Position numbers and translations under genes: made by a program. The notes under the pieces were generated by a model. It was not told the origin of the DNA. It saw only the letters and a list, made by a program, of their open reading frames with translations, and made no database searches. Shown here piece by piece: positions 38,336 to 46,660 of a stretch of 64,000 bases of DNA. The stretch's first letter is position 1; each line of letters opens with the position of its first letter. Source of the stretch: CAWEYO01 sp963813315 (GTDB lineage Bacteria; Pseudomonadota; Alphaproteobacteria; Rhizobiales; Rhizobiaceae); assembly GCA_963813315.1 (NCBI GenBank), contig CAWEYO010000028.1, positions 1-64,000 of the forward strand, written 5' to 3'.

Positions 38336-39101
38336 ATGCACGACGCCATCATCATCGGGGCGGGCCACAACGGCCTCGCCGCGGCCATTCACCTCTCATC
38401 GCGCGGCTGGAAGGTCGCGGTCGTCGAACAGGCAGCCGTCGCAGGCGGCGCGGTCAAGACCCGCGAGAATCACATTGCCGGGCTTCCGTCACGATCTCTG
38501 CGCCATGAACCTATCGATGTTCGCGGGTTCGGTCTGGGGACCGCGGTAGAGCATATCGAAACGAACGGCGGGCGCGCGGCGGGCGTCAGGCTTGCGGACG
38601 GCCGCGTGTTGCCTGCACGCCGCGCCGTTATTGCCAATGCGCATCCGCAGCTTGTCTTCGGCAGGCTGCTGCCGAGCGATCCGAAAAGAGCGGCCTTCGA
38701 CGCACGCATCGCGGGCTTTCGCGCCGGCCCCGGCACCATGATAATCCATCTGGCGCTCGACCGCCTGCCGGACTGGAGGCAGGCAGAGGCCTTCACCGCT
38801 TCGCCTATGTGCATCTGGCGCCCGATATGGGTCTTATGGCCCGGACCTATGCGGAAGCCGCGGATGGGCTGCTGCCGCGCGAGCCGATACTCGTCGTCGG
38901 CCAGCCGACGGCGGTCGATCCGAGCCGCGCCCCGGAAGCCATCGGCTTGACCAGAATTTCCTGTTTCGGCCCGTCGCCGGGTGGTCACGCTACAAGACGC
39001 CGGTGGAGAAGCTCTATCTCTGCGGTGCCTCCACGTAGCCGGGTGCCGGGACCGGCGCAGCCTCGGGCTACCTGCTCGGCAGGCAGCTCGCCGGCAAATG
39101 A
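38336..39101 (+). pseudogene. phytoene desaturase-like FAD oxidoreductase, deleted and frameshifted
   Basis: ATG 38336 opens the FAD-binding IIIGAGHNGLAAAIHLSSRG. Frames then shift: TLPGFRHDLCAMNLSMFAGS, then GTAVEHIETNGGRAAGVRLADG and DRLPDWRQAEAF, then LAPDMGLMARTYAEAADGLLPREP, then FLFRPVAGWSRYKTPVEKLYLCGA. Between FAGS and GTAVEH a family segment of about 200 residues is missing. With several frameshifts and an internal deletion it is dead. The family reduces or oxidises carotenoid-like or aromatic compounds. Confidence 0.75.
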
Positions 39102-39599
39102 AGTCGGACCGGGCAATTCCAGGGCAAGATGCGGGTCAGACCTGACTTCCAAGATGAGATTAGGTTTGGTCATTCTGCCGGAGGGGATTTGCGGCAAGTT
39201 CGAGGGGGTTCGGCGATGGTCGTATAGGGATACGGTCGAGCCAGAGCCCTAAGGCCCGCAAAGATGGCGACTGGCGAAAGCCAACGCGCCGGCTGATCTC
39301 CCCCCTTGAGGGCCCTTGAGGGGGAGATGTCCGGCAGGACAGAGGGGAGTGACGCAGAGCGACGTGGCGGCAAACTGCGGGGTGAGGTCGATTGTACGCG
39401 ACGCGCTTTAGTGTGTGTTGGTATTCAGGTGATGCCGGCCTGCAAATGGCTGTCTTCTGCGCTTCCGGTACTCACGTACCCAAACGTATGCATGTCGTTA
39501 TCCCAAAGCCGCTGCGCACTCGCTTCTGCGACCGAGCTGATTTCCGGTGCCGACCGGACCAAATCAGCACCTGGACACCGACGCGCAATGGACGCTGTA
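39102..39599. repeat. composite of intergenic repeats
   Basis: No gene. 39262-39395 holds a repeat with GGGGGAGATGTCCGGCAGGA, a type familiar to me from Mesorhizobium intergenic regions. 39402-39530 joins the end of family 3 (ACGCGCTTTAG), a part of family 2 (GTGTGTTGGTATTCAGGTG, then ACTCACGTACCCAAACGTA) and the CATGTCGTTATCCCAAAGCC part of family 3. The nested order suggests family 2 inserted in family 3. Confidence 0.7.
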
Positions 39600-40082
39600 T
39601 CAGTCCTTCGCGGATGAAGGCATGAACGAGGCAACCCATTCCTTCGGGAAGCGGCGCGGACGGCCGTTCTCGCCGATGATCGCTGCCTCAACCCTCGCCT
39701 CCACCAATATTTCCTCGCCGCGCTTCAATTGCTGCGCCATGAAGATGCGCGCACCCGATATGGCGTCGGTGCGGGTGTCGATGGTGAGCACGTCGTCAAT
39801 GCGGGCCGAGCCGCGAAAATCGATCTCCATGCGTCGCACGACCCAGACCAGTCTCTCGCCATGCCTGCCATCGGCCAACTCGGTATGGTGCACGCCCGCA
39901 AGCCTCAGAAAGTCCGACCGGCCGCGTTCGAAGAATTCGAGGTAGCGGGCATGATAGACGACGCCGGAGAAATCCGTGTCGGCGTAATAAACCCGCGCCA
40001 TGACGCGATGGCCGAACGGCGTCAACACGCCTGAAAGGCCTGCCGTGAGCGCGTCCCTGTCTCTATGATCCACTATCGCCAT
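39600..40082 (-). CDS. ybgC: YbgC/FadM acyl-CoA thioesterase
   Basis: A 160-residue hotdog-fold thioesterase that hydrolyses short acyl-CoA or acts in phospholipid metabolism. It has VYYADTDFSGVVYHARYLEFFERGRSDFLR, cited in parts, with the active-site aspartate of ADTDFSG and the tyrosine/histidine VVYH. ATG 40082 overlaps the end of ruvB by 20 bases, so it is the last gene of the ruv operon. In many bacteria tolQRAB follows; here the operon ends with repeats. Confidence 0.92.
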   Translation of the reverse strand: MAIVDHRDRDALTAGLSGVLTPFGHRVMARVYYADTDFSGVVYHARYLEFFERGRSDFLRLAGVHHTELADGRHGERLVWVVRRMEIDFRGSARIDDVLTIDTRTDAISGARIFMAQQLKRGEEILVEARVEAAIIGENGRPRRFPKEWVASFMPSSAKD

Positions 40083-41118
40083 CCCCCTCCTGGAACAGGC
40101 TGATCTGCTGCACCGCCAGGTCCCGAGGGACTTCGAGGCCGAGATGCCGCCATGCGTTTGCGGTCAGAACGCGGCCGCGCGGCGTGCGTTGGATGAAGCC
40201 CTGCTGGATCAGATAGGGTTCGATGATATCCTCGATGGCGTCGCGCGGTTCCGACAGTCCGGCGGCGATCGTCTCGATCCCGACTGGCCCGCCTCCGAAA
40301 TTCATCGCGATCATGGAGAGATAGCGCCGGTCGAGCTGGTCGAGGCCCAGCGCGTCGACTTCCAGCCTCGACAGCGCTTCGTCTGCGACCTTGCGTGACA
40401 CGTGGCCGTCGCCGCCGACGCTTGCGAAATCACGCACACGGCGGAGCAGCCTGCCAGCGATGCGCGGCGTGCCGCGCGCGCGGCGGGCAATCTCCAGCGC
40501 CCCGTCGTCGCCAAGCGGCATTCCGAGGATGCGGGCGCCACGGCGCACGATCTTTTCCAATTCCTCCACCGAATAGAAATTCAGCCGCACCGGGATCCCG
40601 AACCGGTCGCGCAGGGGGTTGGTGATAAGCCCGAGTCTCGTCGTCGCCGCGACAAGAGTAAATTTCGCAAGATCGATCTTTACCGAACGCGCCGCCGGCC
40701 CTTCGCCGATGATCAGGTCGAGCTGGTAGTCTTCCATTGCAGGATAGAGGATTTCCTCGACCGCAGGATTCAGCCGATGAATCTCGTCGATGAAAAGTAC
40801 ATCACGATCCTCGAGATTGGTCAGGAGTGCCGCGAGATCGCCCGCCTTTGCAATGACCGGGCCGGAGGTCGAACGGAAGTTGACACCAAGTTCGCGCGCC
40901 ATGATCTGGGCGAGCGTTGTCTTGCCGAGCCCCGGCGGTCCGACGAAAAGCACGTGATCGAGCGCCTCGCCCCTTTGCTTTGCCGCCTCGACGAAAACCT
41001 TCAGGTTCGCCCGCGCGGCAGCCTGTCCGACGAAATCGTCCAGCGTCTGCGGGCGTAGCGTGACATCGCCATCCTCGCCGCGCTTGTCAGGGGTGATGAG
41101 ACGGGCAGCATCAGCCAT
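40063..41118 (-). CDS. ruvB: Holliday junction branch migration helicase RuvB
   Basis: RuvB is the AAA+ motor that drives branch migration with RuvA. The 351-residue protein has Walker A GPPGLGKTT, Walker B FIDEIH, the sensor-1 VAATTRLG, arginine-finger GDRFGIPVRLNFY and the C-terminal winged-helix LIQQGFIQRTPRGRVLT. Length is standard. The ATG overlaps the preceding small gene (TAATG), and the stop lies inside ybgC. Confidence 0.98.
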   Translation of the reverse strand: MADAARLITPDKRGEDGDVTLRPQTLDDFVGQAAARANLKVFVEAAKQRGEALDHVLFVGPPGLGKTTLAQIMARELGVNFRSTSGPVIAKAGDLAALLTNLEDRDVLFIDEIHRLNPAVEEILYPAMEDYQLDLIIGEGPAARSVKIDLAKFTLVAATTRLGLITNPLRDRFGIPVRLNFYSVEELEKIVRRGARILGMPLGDDGALEIARRARGTPRIAGRLLRRVRDFASVGGDGHVSRKVADEALSRLEVDALGLDQLDRRYLSMIAMNFGGGPVGIETIAAGLSEPRDAIEDIIEPYLIQQGFIQRTPRGRVLTANAWRHLGLEVPRDLAVQQISLFQEGDGDSGS

Positions 41119-41279
41119 TAGCGCGCACGTTCAAGAGGTGGAATCTCAAGTTCCGGCCAAGCCCATTGCCAATCTGGTTCAAACTCGCCCCAATTGATTT
41201 CATAGATACTGCGAAGTTCGGGCGCAATCTGGCGAATCTCTCGGTAACACTCGATGAAGGCTCTTCTCGGATTGTTCAC
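41118..41279 (-). CDS. 53-residue ORF coupled between ruvA and ruvB
   Basis: A GTG at 41279 overlaps the ruvA stop (GTGA) and a TAA at 41118-41120 overlaps the ruvB start (TAATG). The product starts VNNPRRAFIECYREIRQIAPEL and ends PPLERAR; the middle has a Trp-rich, acidic stretch (INWGEFEPDWQWAWPE). This exact tiling on both sides argues for real translation. I do not recognise it. It could help RuvAB or just space the reading frames. It is not seen as part of either neighbour. Confidence 0.6.
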   Translation of the reverse strand: MNNPRRAFIECYREIRQIAPELRSIYEINWGEFEPDWQWAWPELEIPPLERAR

Positions 41280-41896
41280 CGCGCCAGTTCCTTCAATCCG
41301 AGCCGGATCAGCTTCGCCGCATCCGCTTCCTCTCCGGCGCCCTTCATGGCAGCCGCCACCGCGTTCGCGGCGATGTCGCGCGAATAGCCGAGATTGGTGA
41401 GCGCCGACACGGCATCGGCGACCGGTGCCGGCGCGACCCCTTCGCCGAGTTCCTGCTTCAGGCCGATCGTGCCGCTCGCCGCGCCGGCAAATGCAGGCGC
41501 CTTGTTCTTGAGCTCGGTAACGATGCGCTCGGCGACCTTTTTACCCACGCCCGGCGCGCGCGAAACCATCGCGATGTCGCGCAGCGCGATCGCATTGGCG
41601 AGGTCCGGCGGCGACAAGGTGGATAGTATCGCGAGCGCCACCTTGGCGCCCACCCCCTGTACGTTGTTCATGAGCAGGCGGAACCATTCGCGCTCCAGCG
41701 GGGCCTGGAAGCCATAGAGCCTGATCATGTCCTCCCGCACATAGGTTTCGATGAACAGCGTAATCGCTTCCCCCGGGCTGGGAAGATTGGCAAGCGTGCG
41801 GGCCGAACAATAGGCGACGTAGCCAACCCCATGCACGTCGACGACGCAGTGGTCCTCGTCTACTTCATCCAGCGTGCCCTTGAGCTTGCCGATCAT
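41276..41896 (-). CDS. ruvA: Holliday junction branch migration protein RuvA
   Basis: RuvA binds four-way junctions as a tetramer and loads RuvB. The 206-residue protein has the N-terminal OB fold (MIGKLKGTLDEVDEDHCVVDVHGVGYV), the two helix-hairpin-helix units (LMNNVQGVGAKVALAIL and RAPGVGKKVAERIVTEL) and the C-terminal three-helix domain III (ALTNLGYSRDIAANAV) that binds RuvB. Complete and normal. Upstream is a vapBC pair rather than ruvC. Confidence 0.97.
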   Translation of the reverse strand: MIGKLKGTLDEVDEDHCVVDVHGVGYVAYCSARTLANLPSPGEAITLFIETYVREDMIRLYGFQAPLEREWFRLLMNNVQGVGAKVALAILSTLSPPDLANAIALRDIAMVSRAPGVGKKVAERIVTELKNKAPAFAGAASGTIGLKQELGEGVAPAPVADAVSALTNLGYSRDIAANAVAAAMKGAGEEADAAKLIRLGLKELAR

Positions 41897-41909
41897 GCCG
41901 GGCGTTCCT

Positions 41910-42323
41910 TCAGGGATGTGTATCGGGAGCGATAATTCGAAGAAGCGGAAAATACTGACGGTATCGCATCCGATCCCGCGTCACCAACGCATAGCCTCGT
42001 ACCGTCGCGTGGGCTCCGATATAAAAGTCGGGTAGCGGTGATCGTTTTGCCCCACCTGACTGCCTGTAGGTCAAAAAAGCCCGCCCGGCCATGAAAGCGG
42101 CCGCCCAAGGCAATTCCTCGCGTACGAATTGCGTAGGCGCCAGTGCTGCGTCGAGGTCGGACTCGATCGGGAATCCGGCCGCCATTTCCGCGTAAATTAT
42201 CGGATTGATGACAACCGGACCCTCGGAACGCTGTTTTTCGATCTGCCTTGTAGACCATTCTTCCCACCGGCTACCGACGTCGAAAAGGTCGATCAGCACG
42301 TTCGTGTCGATGATCGCCGGCAT
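41910..42323 (-). CDS. vapC: PIN-domain toxin VapC
   Basis: A 137-residue PIN ribonuclease. The acidic residues stand in IIDTNVLIDLFD, INPIIYAEM, LPDFYIGAHA and VTRDRMRY, the usual four of the family that hold Mg2+. Such toxins cleave tRNA or rRNA. Its ATG overlaps the antitoxin stop (TGATG), so it is co-translated. It lies 13 bases ahead of ruvA on the same strand inside the ruv cluster. Confidence 0.88.
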   Translation of the reverse strand: MPAIIDTNVLIDLFDVGSRWEEWSTRQIEKQRSEGPVVINPIIYAEMAAGFPIESDLDAALAPTQFVREELPWAAAFMAGRAFLTYRQSGGAKRSPLPDFYIGAHATVRGYALVTRDRMRYRQYFPLLRIIAPDTHP

Positions 42324-42571
42324 CAGTCCCTCAGCATCCGAAAGAACTCGTCCGCCGACATGCCCCCAAGATCCATCGTGCCCTTATGCCGCCTTATATG
42401 ATCCATGAACTCGAAAACCTGGCGATCATGTTCGCCCTGGGATGTCGGAACAGCACGTATCATCGCAGTGTCTTCCTGCAAGATGAATTCAACCTCTGAG
42501 CCAGCGACGATACCCAGCCTCCGGCGGACATTTTTCGGGATGGTGACTTGGCCCTTTTCAGTCACGCGCAT
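42323..42571 (-). CDS. vapB: AbrB/MazE-type antitoxin VapB
   Basis: An 82-residue antitoxin with an N-terminal swapped-hairpin domain (MRVTEKGQVTIPKNVRRRLGI, VEFILQEDTAMI) and a C-terminal helical toxin-binding tail (DLGGMSADEFFRMLRD). It represses its own operon with VapC. ATG 42571 has GGAGGT upstream. A short AT-rich AATACCTCCTTGGTATTACC palindrome at 42572-42596 in front is a candidate operator. Confidence 0.85.
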   Translation of the reverse strand: MRVTEKGQVTIPKNVRRRLGIVAGSEVEFILQEDTAMIRAVPTSQGEHDRQVFEFMDHIRRHKGTMDLGGMSADEFFRMLRD

Positions 42572-42596
42572 CGTAATACCTCCTTGGTATTACCTA
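42572..42596. promoter_or_regulatory. candidate VapB operator
   Basis: GTAATAC-CTCCTTG-GTATTAC is an inverted repeat directly in front of the vapB start and overlapping its ribosome-binding site. AbrB-type antitoxins bind such palindromes for autoregulation. Assigned by pattern and position. Confidence 0.5.
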
Positions 42597-42615
42597 ATTC
42601 CTCAGACGGAACATG

Positions 42616-43143
42616 TCAAGAACATCCAGATGACAAGGCTAACGCTGCCAGTCGCGTTTGCATGCTCTGCCGGTGATGTGCGTGGCAGATGGCGATGGCG
42701 AGCGCATCGGCCGCGTCGTCCGAATCAAAACTGGCCTTCGGCATCAGCACCTTGACCATCATGTGGATCTGCTTTTTCTCGCCATGGCCGACGCCGATAA
42801 CGGCCTTTTTGACCGCATTGGGCGCGTATTCGGAGACCGCCAGCCCAGCGAGCGCCGGCACGAGCATCGCTATCCCCCGCGCCTGGCCGAGTTTCAGTGT
42901 CGCGGAAGCGTCCTTGTTGACGAAGGTCGCCTCGACCGCCGCCTCATCAGGCTTGTGTTCATGCAGGATTCCGGTGAGCCCATCGTGAAGCTGGCAAAGG
43001 CGGGAGGCAAGATCGGCCTTCTCGTCGGCCCGCACCGTCCCGGAGGCAACGAACCGCAGCGCGTTGCCCAGGCTCTCGACGATGCCCCACCCGGTCCGTC
43101 TCAGTCCCGGATCGATGCCGATGATGCGAATCGCTTCCCTCAT
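42616..43143 (-). CDS. ruvC: crossover junction endodeoxyribonuclease RuvC
   Basis: RuvC cleaves Holliday junctions. The 175-residue protein has RIIGIDPGLRRTGWG with the first catalytic Asp, EAAVEATFVNKDASATLKLGQARG with the Glu, and SFDSDDAADALAIAICHAH, with the last two Asps. Length is normal. It is the first gene of the ruv operon; the vapBC genes sit between it and ruvA, where most relatives have none. Confidence 0.97.
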   Translation of the reverse strand: MREAIRIIGIDPGLRRTGWGIVESLGNALRFVASGTVRADEKADLASRLCQLHDGLTGILHEHKPDEAAVEATFVNKDASATLKLGQARGIAMLVPALAGLAVSEYAPNAVKKAVIGVGHGEKKQIHMMVKVLMPKASFDSDDAADALAIAICHAHHRQSMQTRLAALALSSGCS

Positions 43144-43241
43144 TGGTTCACTTTACCGCCAACGGCATCTGTTGCCAGCGAATTGTGAACAAATCAGAAA
43201 CATCTAGAGGTTGGAACACCCAAATCTGATGGGTCACGGCT

Positions 43242-43769
43242 TCAGCCGCGTGCGAAGGCAGTGTTGAGCAGCGTGATCTGATCGGAGACCGGATTGATGC
43301 TACGGCCGGATGCCGCGGGGGCATTGGCGCCGCCATAGATCTGCTCGTCCATTCGCCGCACGACGCGCTGGAGTGTCAGCGACCTGTTGACAAGATCGCG
43401 GAAACCTTCGGGCAGTTCGTGCCACAGCGACGCACTTTCCTGAGCCGAGATCGTGTCAAGCCGCACCTTGGATTTTTCAGCCGCCACTTGATCGCGCGTC
43501 ATTTCGCCGGAATTCGCTGCCCGCTGCAGAAGCAGCCAGGACGCAACCTGCATCAGCCGCGTCGTCAGCCGCATGGATTCGGCAGCATAGAGTCCCGCCG
43601 CCGGCCGGGAGAGGGTCTTGGCCTCCACCCGTCCCTGGCCATCCAGATATTCCGCCGCCTGTTCGACCAGACGCATGCCTTCGCCATAGAGCGGCTTGAA
43701 GGATTGCGAAAATACCCGGCGCTCCGCCAGTTGGACGGTGTTGGCGGTTTCCTTTTCAGGCTCACTCAT
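43242..43769 (-). CDS. rcdA: RcdA, CtrA-degradation adaptor (DUF1465)
   Basis: RcdA helps ClpXP destroy the cell-cycle regulator CtrA, with CpdR and PopA. The 175-residue protein has SFKPLYGEGMRLVEQAAEYLD, then ESMRLTTRLMQVASWLLLQRAANSGEMT, the DUF1465 core, and a helical tail with LPEGFRDLVNRSLTLQRVV. ATG 43769 (MSEPEKETAN) is chosen over the longer frame. Its presence marks the alphaproteobacterial CtrA network. It has no frameshift. Confidence 0.9.
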   Translation of the reverse strand: MSEPEKETANTVQLAERRVFSQSFKPLYGEGMRLVEQAAEYLDGQGRVEAKTLSRPAAGLYAAESMRLTTRLMQVASWLLLQRAANSGEMTRDQVAAEKSKVRLDTISAQESASLWHELPEGFRDLVNRSLTLQRVVRRMDEQIYGGANAPAASGRSINPVSDQITLLNTAFARG

Positions 43770-43955
43770 TCTGACACGACCCTGCCTGCCCGTTAACGGA
43801 ATTGTTGTGATCGACGGACTCCCTTCAGGAGCCGCGCCCGGTACGGACAATAGAAAATGCTCTGGCATGCATTGCAAGGCAAGCGCATGTTTAATGAAGG
43901 GTTAACGGCGATGCCGGGCGGGCATGCGAGACCGGGCCTTGGCCGGCGGCCGGAC

Positions 43956-43982
43956 AAAAAAAGAGCCGCGAAAGGGCGGCTC
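43956..43982 (-). terminator. rho-independent terminator
   Basis: On the minus strand GAGCCGC-CCTTTC-GCGGCTC forms a seven-pair GC stem followed by seven T. No protein gene ends just upstream on this strand, so it probably ends the small RNA described at 43956-44100. Confidence 0.8.
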
Positions 43983-44100
43983 TCAGGAGTTTAACAGGGA
44001 GGCGTCAAACAGAGTGGCTCCAACCACTCGGTAAGAATCCAGGTCACTGGATAGACACAGTAAACGCCCGTAAAGCTTAACGAAGCTTTAACGGGCAACA
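43956..44100 (-). ncRNA. candidate small RNA upstream of rcdA
   Basis: Between 44100 and 43956 the minus strand has a strong 5' hairpin (GCCCGTTAAAGCTT / AAGCTTTACGGGC at 44066-44096), a middle hairpin GAGTGG-TTGGAG-CCACTC at about 44010, an exposed GCCTCCCTG that could pair with Shine-Dalgarno sequences, and then a good intrinsic terminator. No ORF of note is inside. This layout is typical of trans-acting sRNAs of Hyphomicrobiales. The size would be about 130-145 nt. Family not identified. Confidence 0.55.
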
Positions 44101-44177
44101 TAATTGTCGGTTCAAGTTGTGCCTAGAGCGGCAGGGCGCACCGATAGAATCAGCGCTGCCGCCCTATCTCCTTGCTG

Positions 44178-44229
44178 GAGCATCGGGTTTTTCCCGAAAC
44201 CGGTTCCCACTTTCGGGTCCGATGCTTTA
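44178..44229. repeat. RIME-like palindrome
   Basis: AGCATCGG...GAAACCGGTTCCCACTTTCGGGTCCGATGCT is an imperfect palindrome. Similar ones are at 33810-33859, and in degenerate form at 44896-44942 and about 54266-54300. Such elements are common in rhizobial intergenic DNA. Confidence 0.7.
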
Positions 44230-44277
44230 AGCGTGCCAGGCGGCAGCTGCCCCGCGCCTTGCAAGCGCGCGTGCTCT

Positions 44278-44655
44278 TCAGCTCCGTCTGATCACCGGCA
44301 GGGCGATCAAAACGAAAAGCCCCATGGCAACGAAGAATCCGATGGACGAGATCGCGGTGACCGGCTCCATCGCGTCGTTTCCAGACAGCAGGATAAAGAG
44401 GGAAACGAGCAGGACGATGCCGCTCACCGCCGTCAGCCAGAAATGGACCGGCGCCAGCCGCGACTCCCCCGCCTTGGGAAACAGGTGATAGAAAAAGCCG
44501 AACACCGCCGACATCAGCCAGCCGGCCACCATCGTATGCGCATGTACCGGCATCTGGCTGTGATCATTGCTGATCGACATGGATAGGCCAAGCGCCATCC
44601 CGCAGATCGCATAGACTATCGCCAGCGTGAAAAAATTCCGCGCCACCCCTTGCAT
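44278..44655 (-). CDS. four-helix heme-copper oxidase-like membrane protein
   Basis: GAGGGGGT precedes ATG 44655. The 125-residue product has four hydrophobic helices (FFTLAIVYAICGMALGLSMS, HTMVAGWLMSAVFGFFYHLF, VHFWLTAVSGIVLLVSLFILL, AISSIGFFVAMGLFVLIALP). The HAHTMVAGWL and FFYHLFP motifs look like helices of oxidase subunit I with histidines that could bind heme. Such short proteins are often annotated as oxidase-like. No other oxidase gene is adjacent. Function unknown. Confidence 0.65.
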   Translation of the reverse strand: MQGVARNFFTLAIVYAICGMALGLSMSISNDHSQMPVHAHTMVAGWLMSAVFGFFYHLFPKAGESRLAPVHFWLTAVSGIVLLVSLFILLSGNDAMEPVTAISSIGFFVAMGLFVLIALPVIRRS

Positions 44656-44710
44656 ATTACCCCCTCAAATTGGCCTTTCCTACCTGGAAAGGTTTGATTG
44701 ACCCTGCACT

Positions 44711-44875
44711 CGTGTAGTGGATTTGAAGTTCCTGTCATTTCCATGGCATCCGCGTTCAGGAACTTCAAATCCGTAAACCACACGAGATTCAACTAAGTTG
44801 TTAGTGTGGCCTTGAATCCGAAATTCGATCCGAGCCTCGCTCCAAGGCAACACGAATTTCGGATTCGCCACACTA
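44711..44875. repeat. MITE-like repeat, family 1 copy B
   Basis: A second copy of the unit at 19736, in the opposite orientation: GGATTTGAAGTTCCTG...CAGGAACTTCAAATCC then AATCCGAAATTCG...CGAATTTCGGATT, ending CCACACTA. The left end is slightly degenerate. It separates the membrane protein from the acyl-CoA synthetase gene. Confidence 0.85.
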
Positions 44876-45004
44876 GGGAGCGCTCTGACGGCATCAGAGC
44901 ACCGATTTTCCTGAAACCGGTCCGCTTTCGGGTTTTATGTTCCAAGCACCCGCCCCCACGACAGAGGGGAGTTAATCAGAAAAGATGCGTTGTTGAAAAC
45001 CCTT

Positions 45005-46660
45005 TCACAGGTTTTTCGTGCGTTCCCGCAGCCTGAATTTCTGGATCTTGCCGGTGGACGTCTTCGGGATTTCGGTGAAGATCACCGCCCTGGGACATTT
45101 GAACCGGGCCAGAAGGCTGCGGCAATGCTCCAGTATCTCCGTCTCGGTCGCGGTCCTGCCGGCCTTGAGCTCGACATAGGCGACGGGCGTCTCGCCCCAT
45201 TTTTCATCCGCCTTCGCAACCACGCCACAGAAGGCCACCGCAGGGTGCTTGTAGAGCGCGTCCTCCACTTCGATGGAGGAGATGTTTTCTCCGCCGGATA
45301 TGATGATGTCCTTGGAGCGGTCCTTGAGCTGGATGTAGCCGTCGGCGTGCATGACGCCGAGATCGCCGGAATGGAACCAGCCGCCGGCAAACGCCTCGTC
45401 CGTCGCATCTCTGTTCTTCAGGTATCCTTTCATGACGATGTTGCCGCGAAACATCACCTCGCCGATCGTGTTGCCGTCGGCAGGTGTCCTCTCCATGGTC
45501 GCGGCATCCATGACAGTCAGGCCTTCAAGCGCCGCGTAGCGTACGCCCTGCCTTGCCTTGCGGGAGGTGCGGGCTTGCTTGTCGAGAGTATCCCACTCCC
45601 CGTGCCATTCATTGACCACGGCCGGGCCGTAGGTCTCGGTCAGCCCATAGAGATGCGTCACGGCGAAGCCGGCGTCGGCCATGCCCGAGAGCACCGCCTC
45701 CGGCGGCGGCGCTGCCGCCGTGTTGAACGTCACCGTCTGCGGAAATTCGCGCCTTTCCTCGTCCTTCGCGTTGATCAGTGCCGACATCACGATCGGCGCG
45801 CCGCAGAGATGCGTTACGCCATGATCGGCGATCGCATCATACATGGCCTTTGCCCGCACCCAGCGCAGGCAGACATGGGTGCCGGCCTGCACGGCCAGCG
45901 TCCATGGAAAGCACCAGCCGTTGCAGTGGAACATCGGCAGGGTCCACAGGTAAACGGCGTGCTTGCCCATGCCGGCATGGATCGTATTGGCATAGGCCAT
46001 CAGCGCTGCCCCGCGATGATGGTAGACGACGCCTTTCGGGTTGCCGGTAGTGCCGGAGGTGTAGTTGAGGGAAATCGCGTCCCACTCGTCATCCGGCATC
46101 GACCATTGGAAGCCGGGGTCGCCGTCAGCCAGAAATTCCTCGTAGTCGATCAAGCCGATGCGCTCGCCCTTCGGATAGGGCGCATCCTCAGCATATTCGG
46201 GATCGTCGTAGTCGATCACCAGCGGCCTCGCGGCGATGCGCTGAAGCGCTTCCTTCACAACGCCGGAAAATTCGCGATCGACGATTATGACCTTGCTCTC
46301 GGCATGTTCGATCTGAAAGGCGATGATTGCGGCGTCGAGACGTGTATTGAGCGAATGGAGGACAGCCTTCACCATCGGCACGCCGAAATGCGCCTCGAGC
46401 ATGGGCGGCGTGTTCGACAGCATCACGCTCACGGTGTCGCCCTTGCCGATGCCGCGGGCCGCCAGCGCCGACGCAAGGCGCAGCGACCGCTGCCAGAATT
46501 CCCGGTAGCTCACACGCTGCCGGCCATGCACGATCGCCGTATGATCCGGAAAGGCCGCGGCCGCGCGCTCCATAAGTGTCAGGGGGGTCAGCGGCTGGTG
46601 GTTTGCGGTGGTCCTGTCAAGGCCAATGTCATAGATGCTCGCCAAGGATCTTCCCCACAA
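45005..46660 (-). CDS. acyl-CoA synthetase (AMP-binding)
   Basis: A 551-residue adenylating enzyme. The P-loop LNYTSGTTGNPKGVVYHH, the A5-type YGLTETYGP, WFHSGDLGV and the catalytic lysine motif KTSTGKIQKF all are present. The AHFGVPMVKAVLHSLNTRLD segment and MFHCNGWCFPW are typical of the medium-chain or methylmercaptopropionate/benzoate-like group often named FadD-like. The frame opens with TTG 46660 (LWGRSLASIYDIG), a family-consistent N-terminus. It activates a carboxylic acid as acyl-CoA; the substrate is unknown. It is divergent from the thiE-like gene. Confidence 0.9.
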   Translation of the reverse strand: MWGRSLASIYDIGLDRTTANHQPLTPLTLMERAAAAFPDHTAIVHGRQRVSYREFWQRSLRLASALAARGIGKGDTVSVMLSNTPPMLEAHFGVPMVKAVLHSLNTRLDAAIIAFQIEHAESKVIIVDREFSGVVKEALQRIAARPLVIDYDDPEYAEDAPYPKGERIGLIDYEEFLADGDPGFQWSMPDDEWDAISLNYTSGTTGNPKGVVYHHRGAALMAYANTIHAGMGKHAVYLWTLPMFHCNGWCFPWTLAVQAGTHVCLRWVRAKAMYDAIADHGVTHLCGAPIVMSALINAKDEERREFPQTVTFNTAAAPPPEAVLSGMADAGFAVTHLYGLTETYGPAVVNEWHGEWDTLDKQARTSRKARQGVRYAALEGLTVMDAATMERTPADGNTIGEVMFRGNIVMKGYLKNRDATDEAFAGGWFHSGDLGVMHADGYIQLKDRSKDIIISGGENISSIEVEDALYKHPAVAFCGVVAKADEKWGETPVAYVELKAGRTATETEILEHCRSLLARFKCPRAVIFTEIPKTSTGKIQKFRLRERTKNL

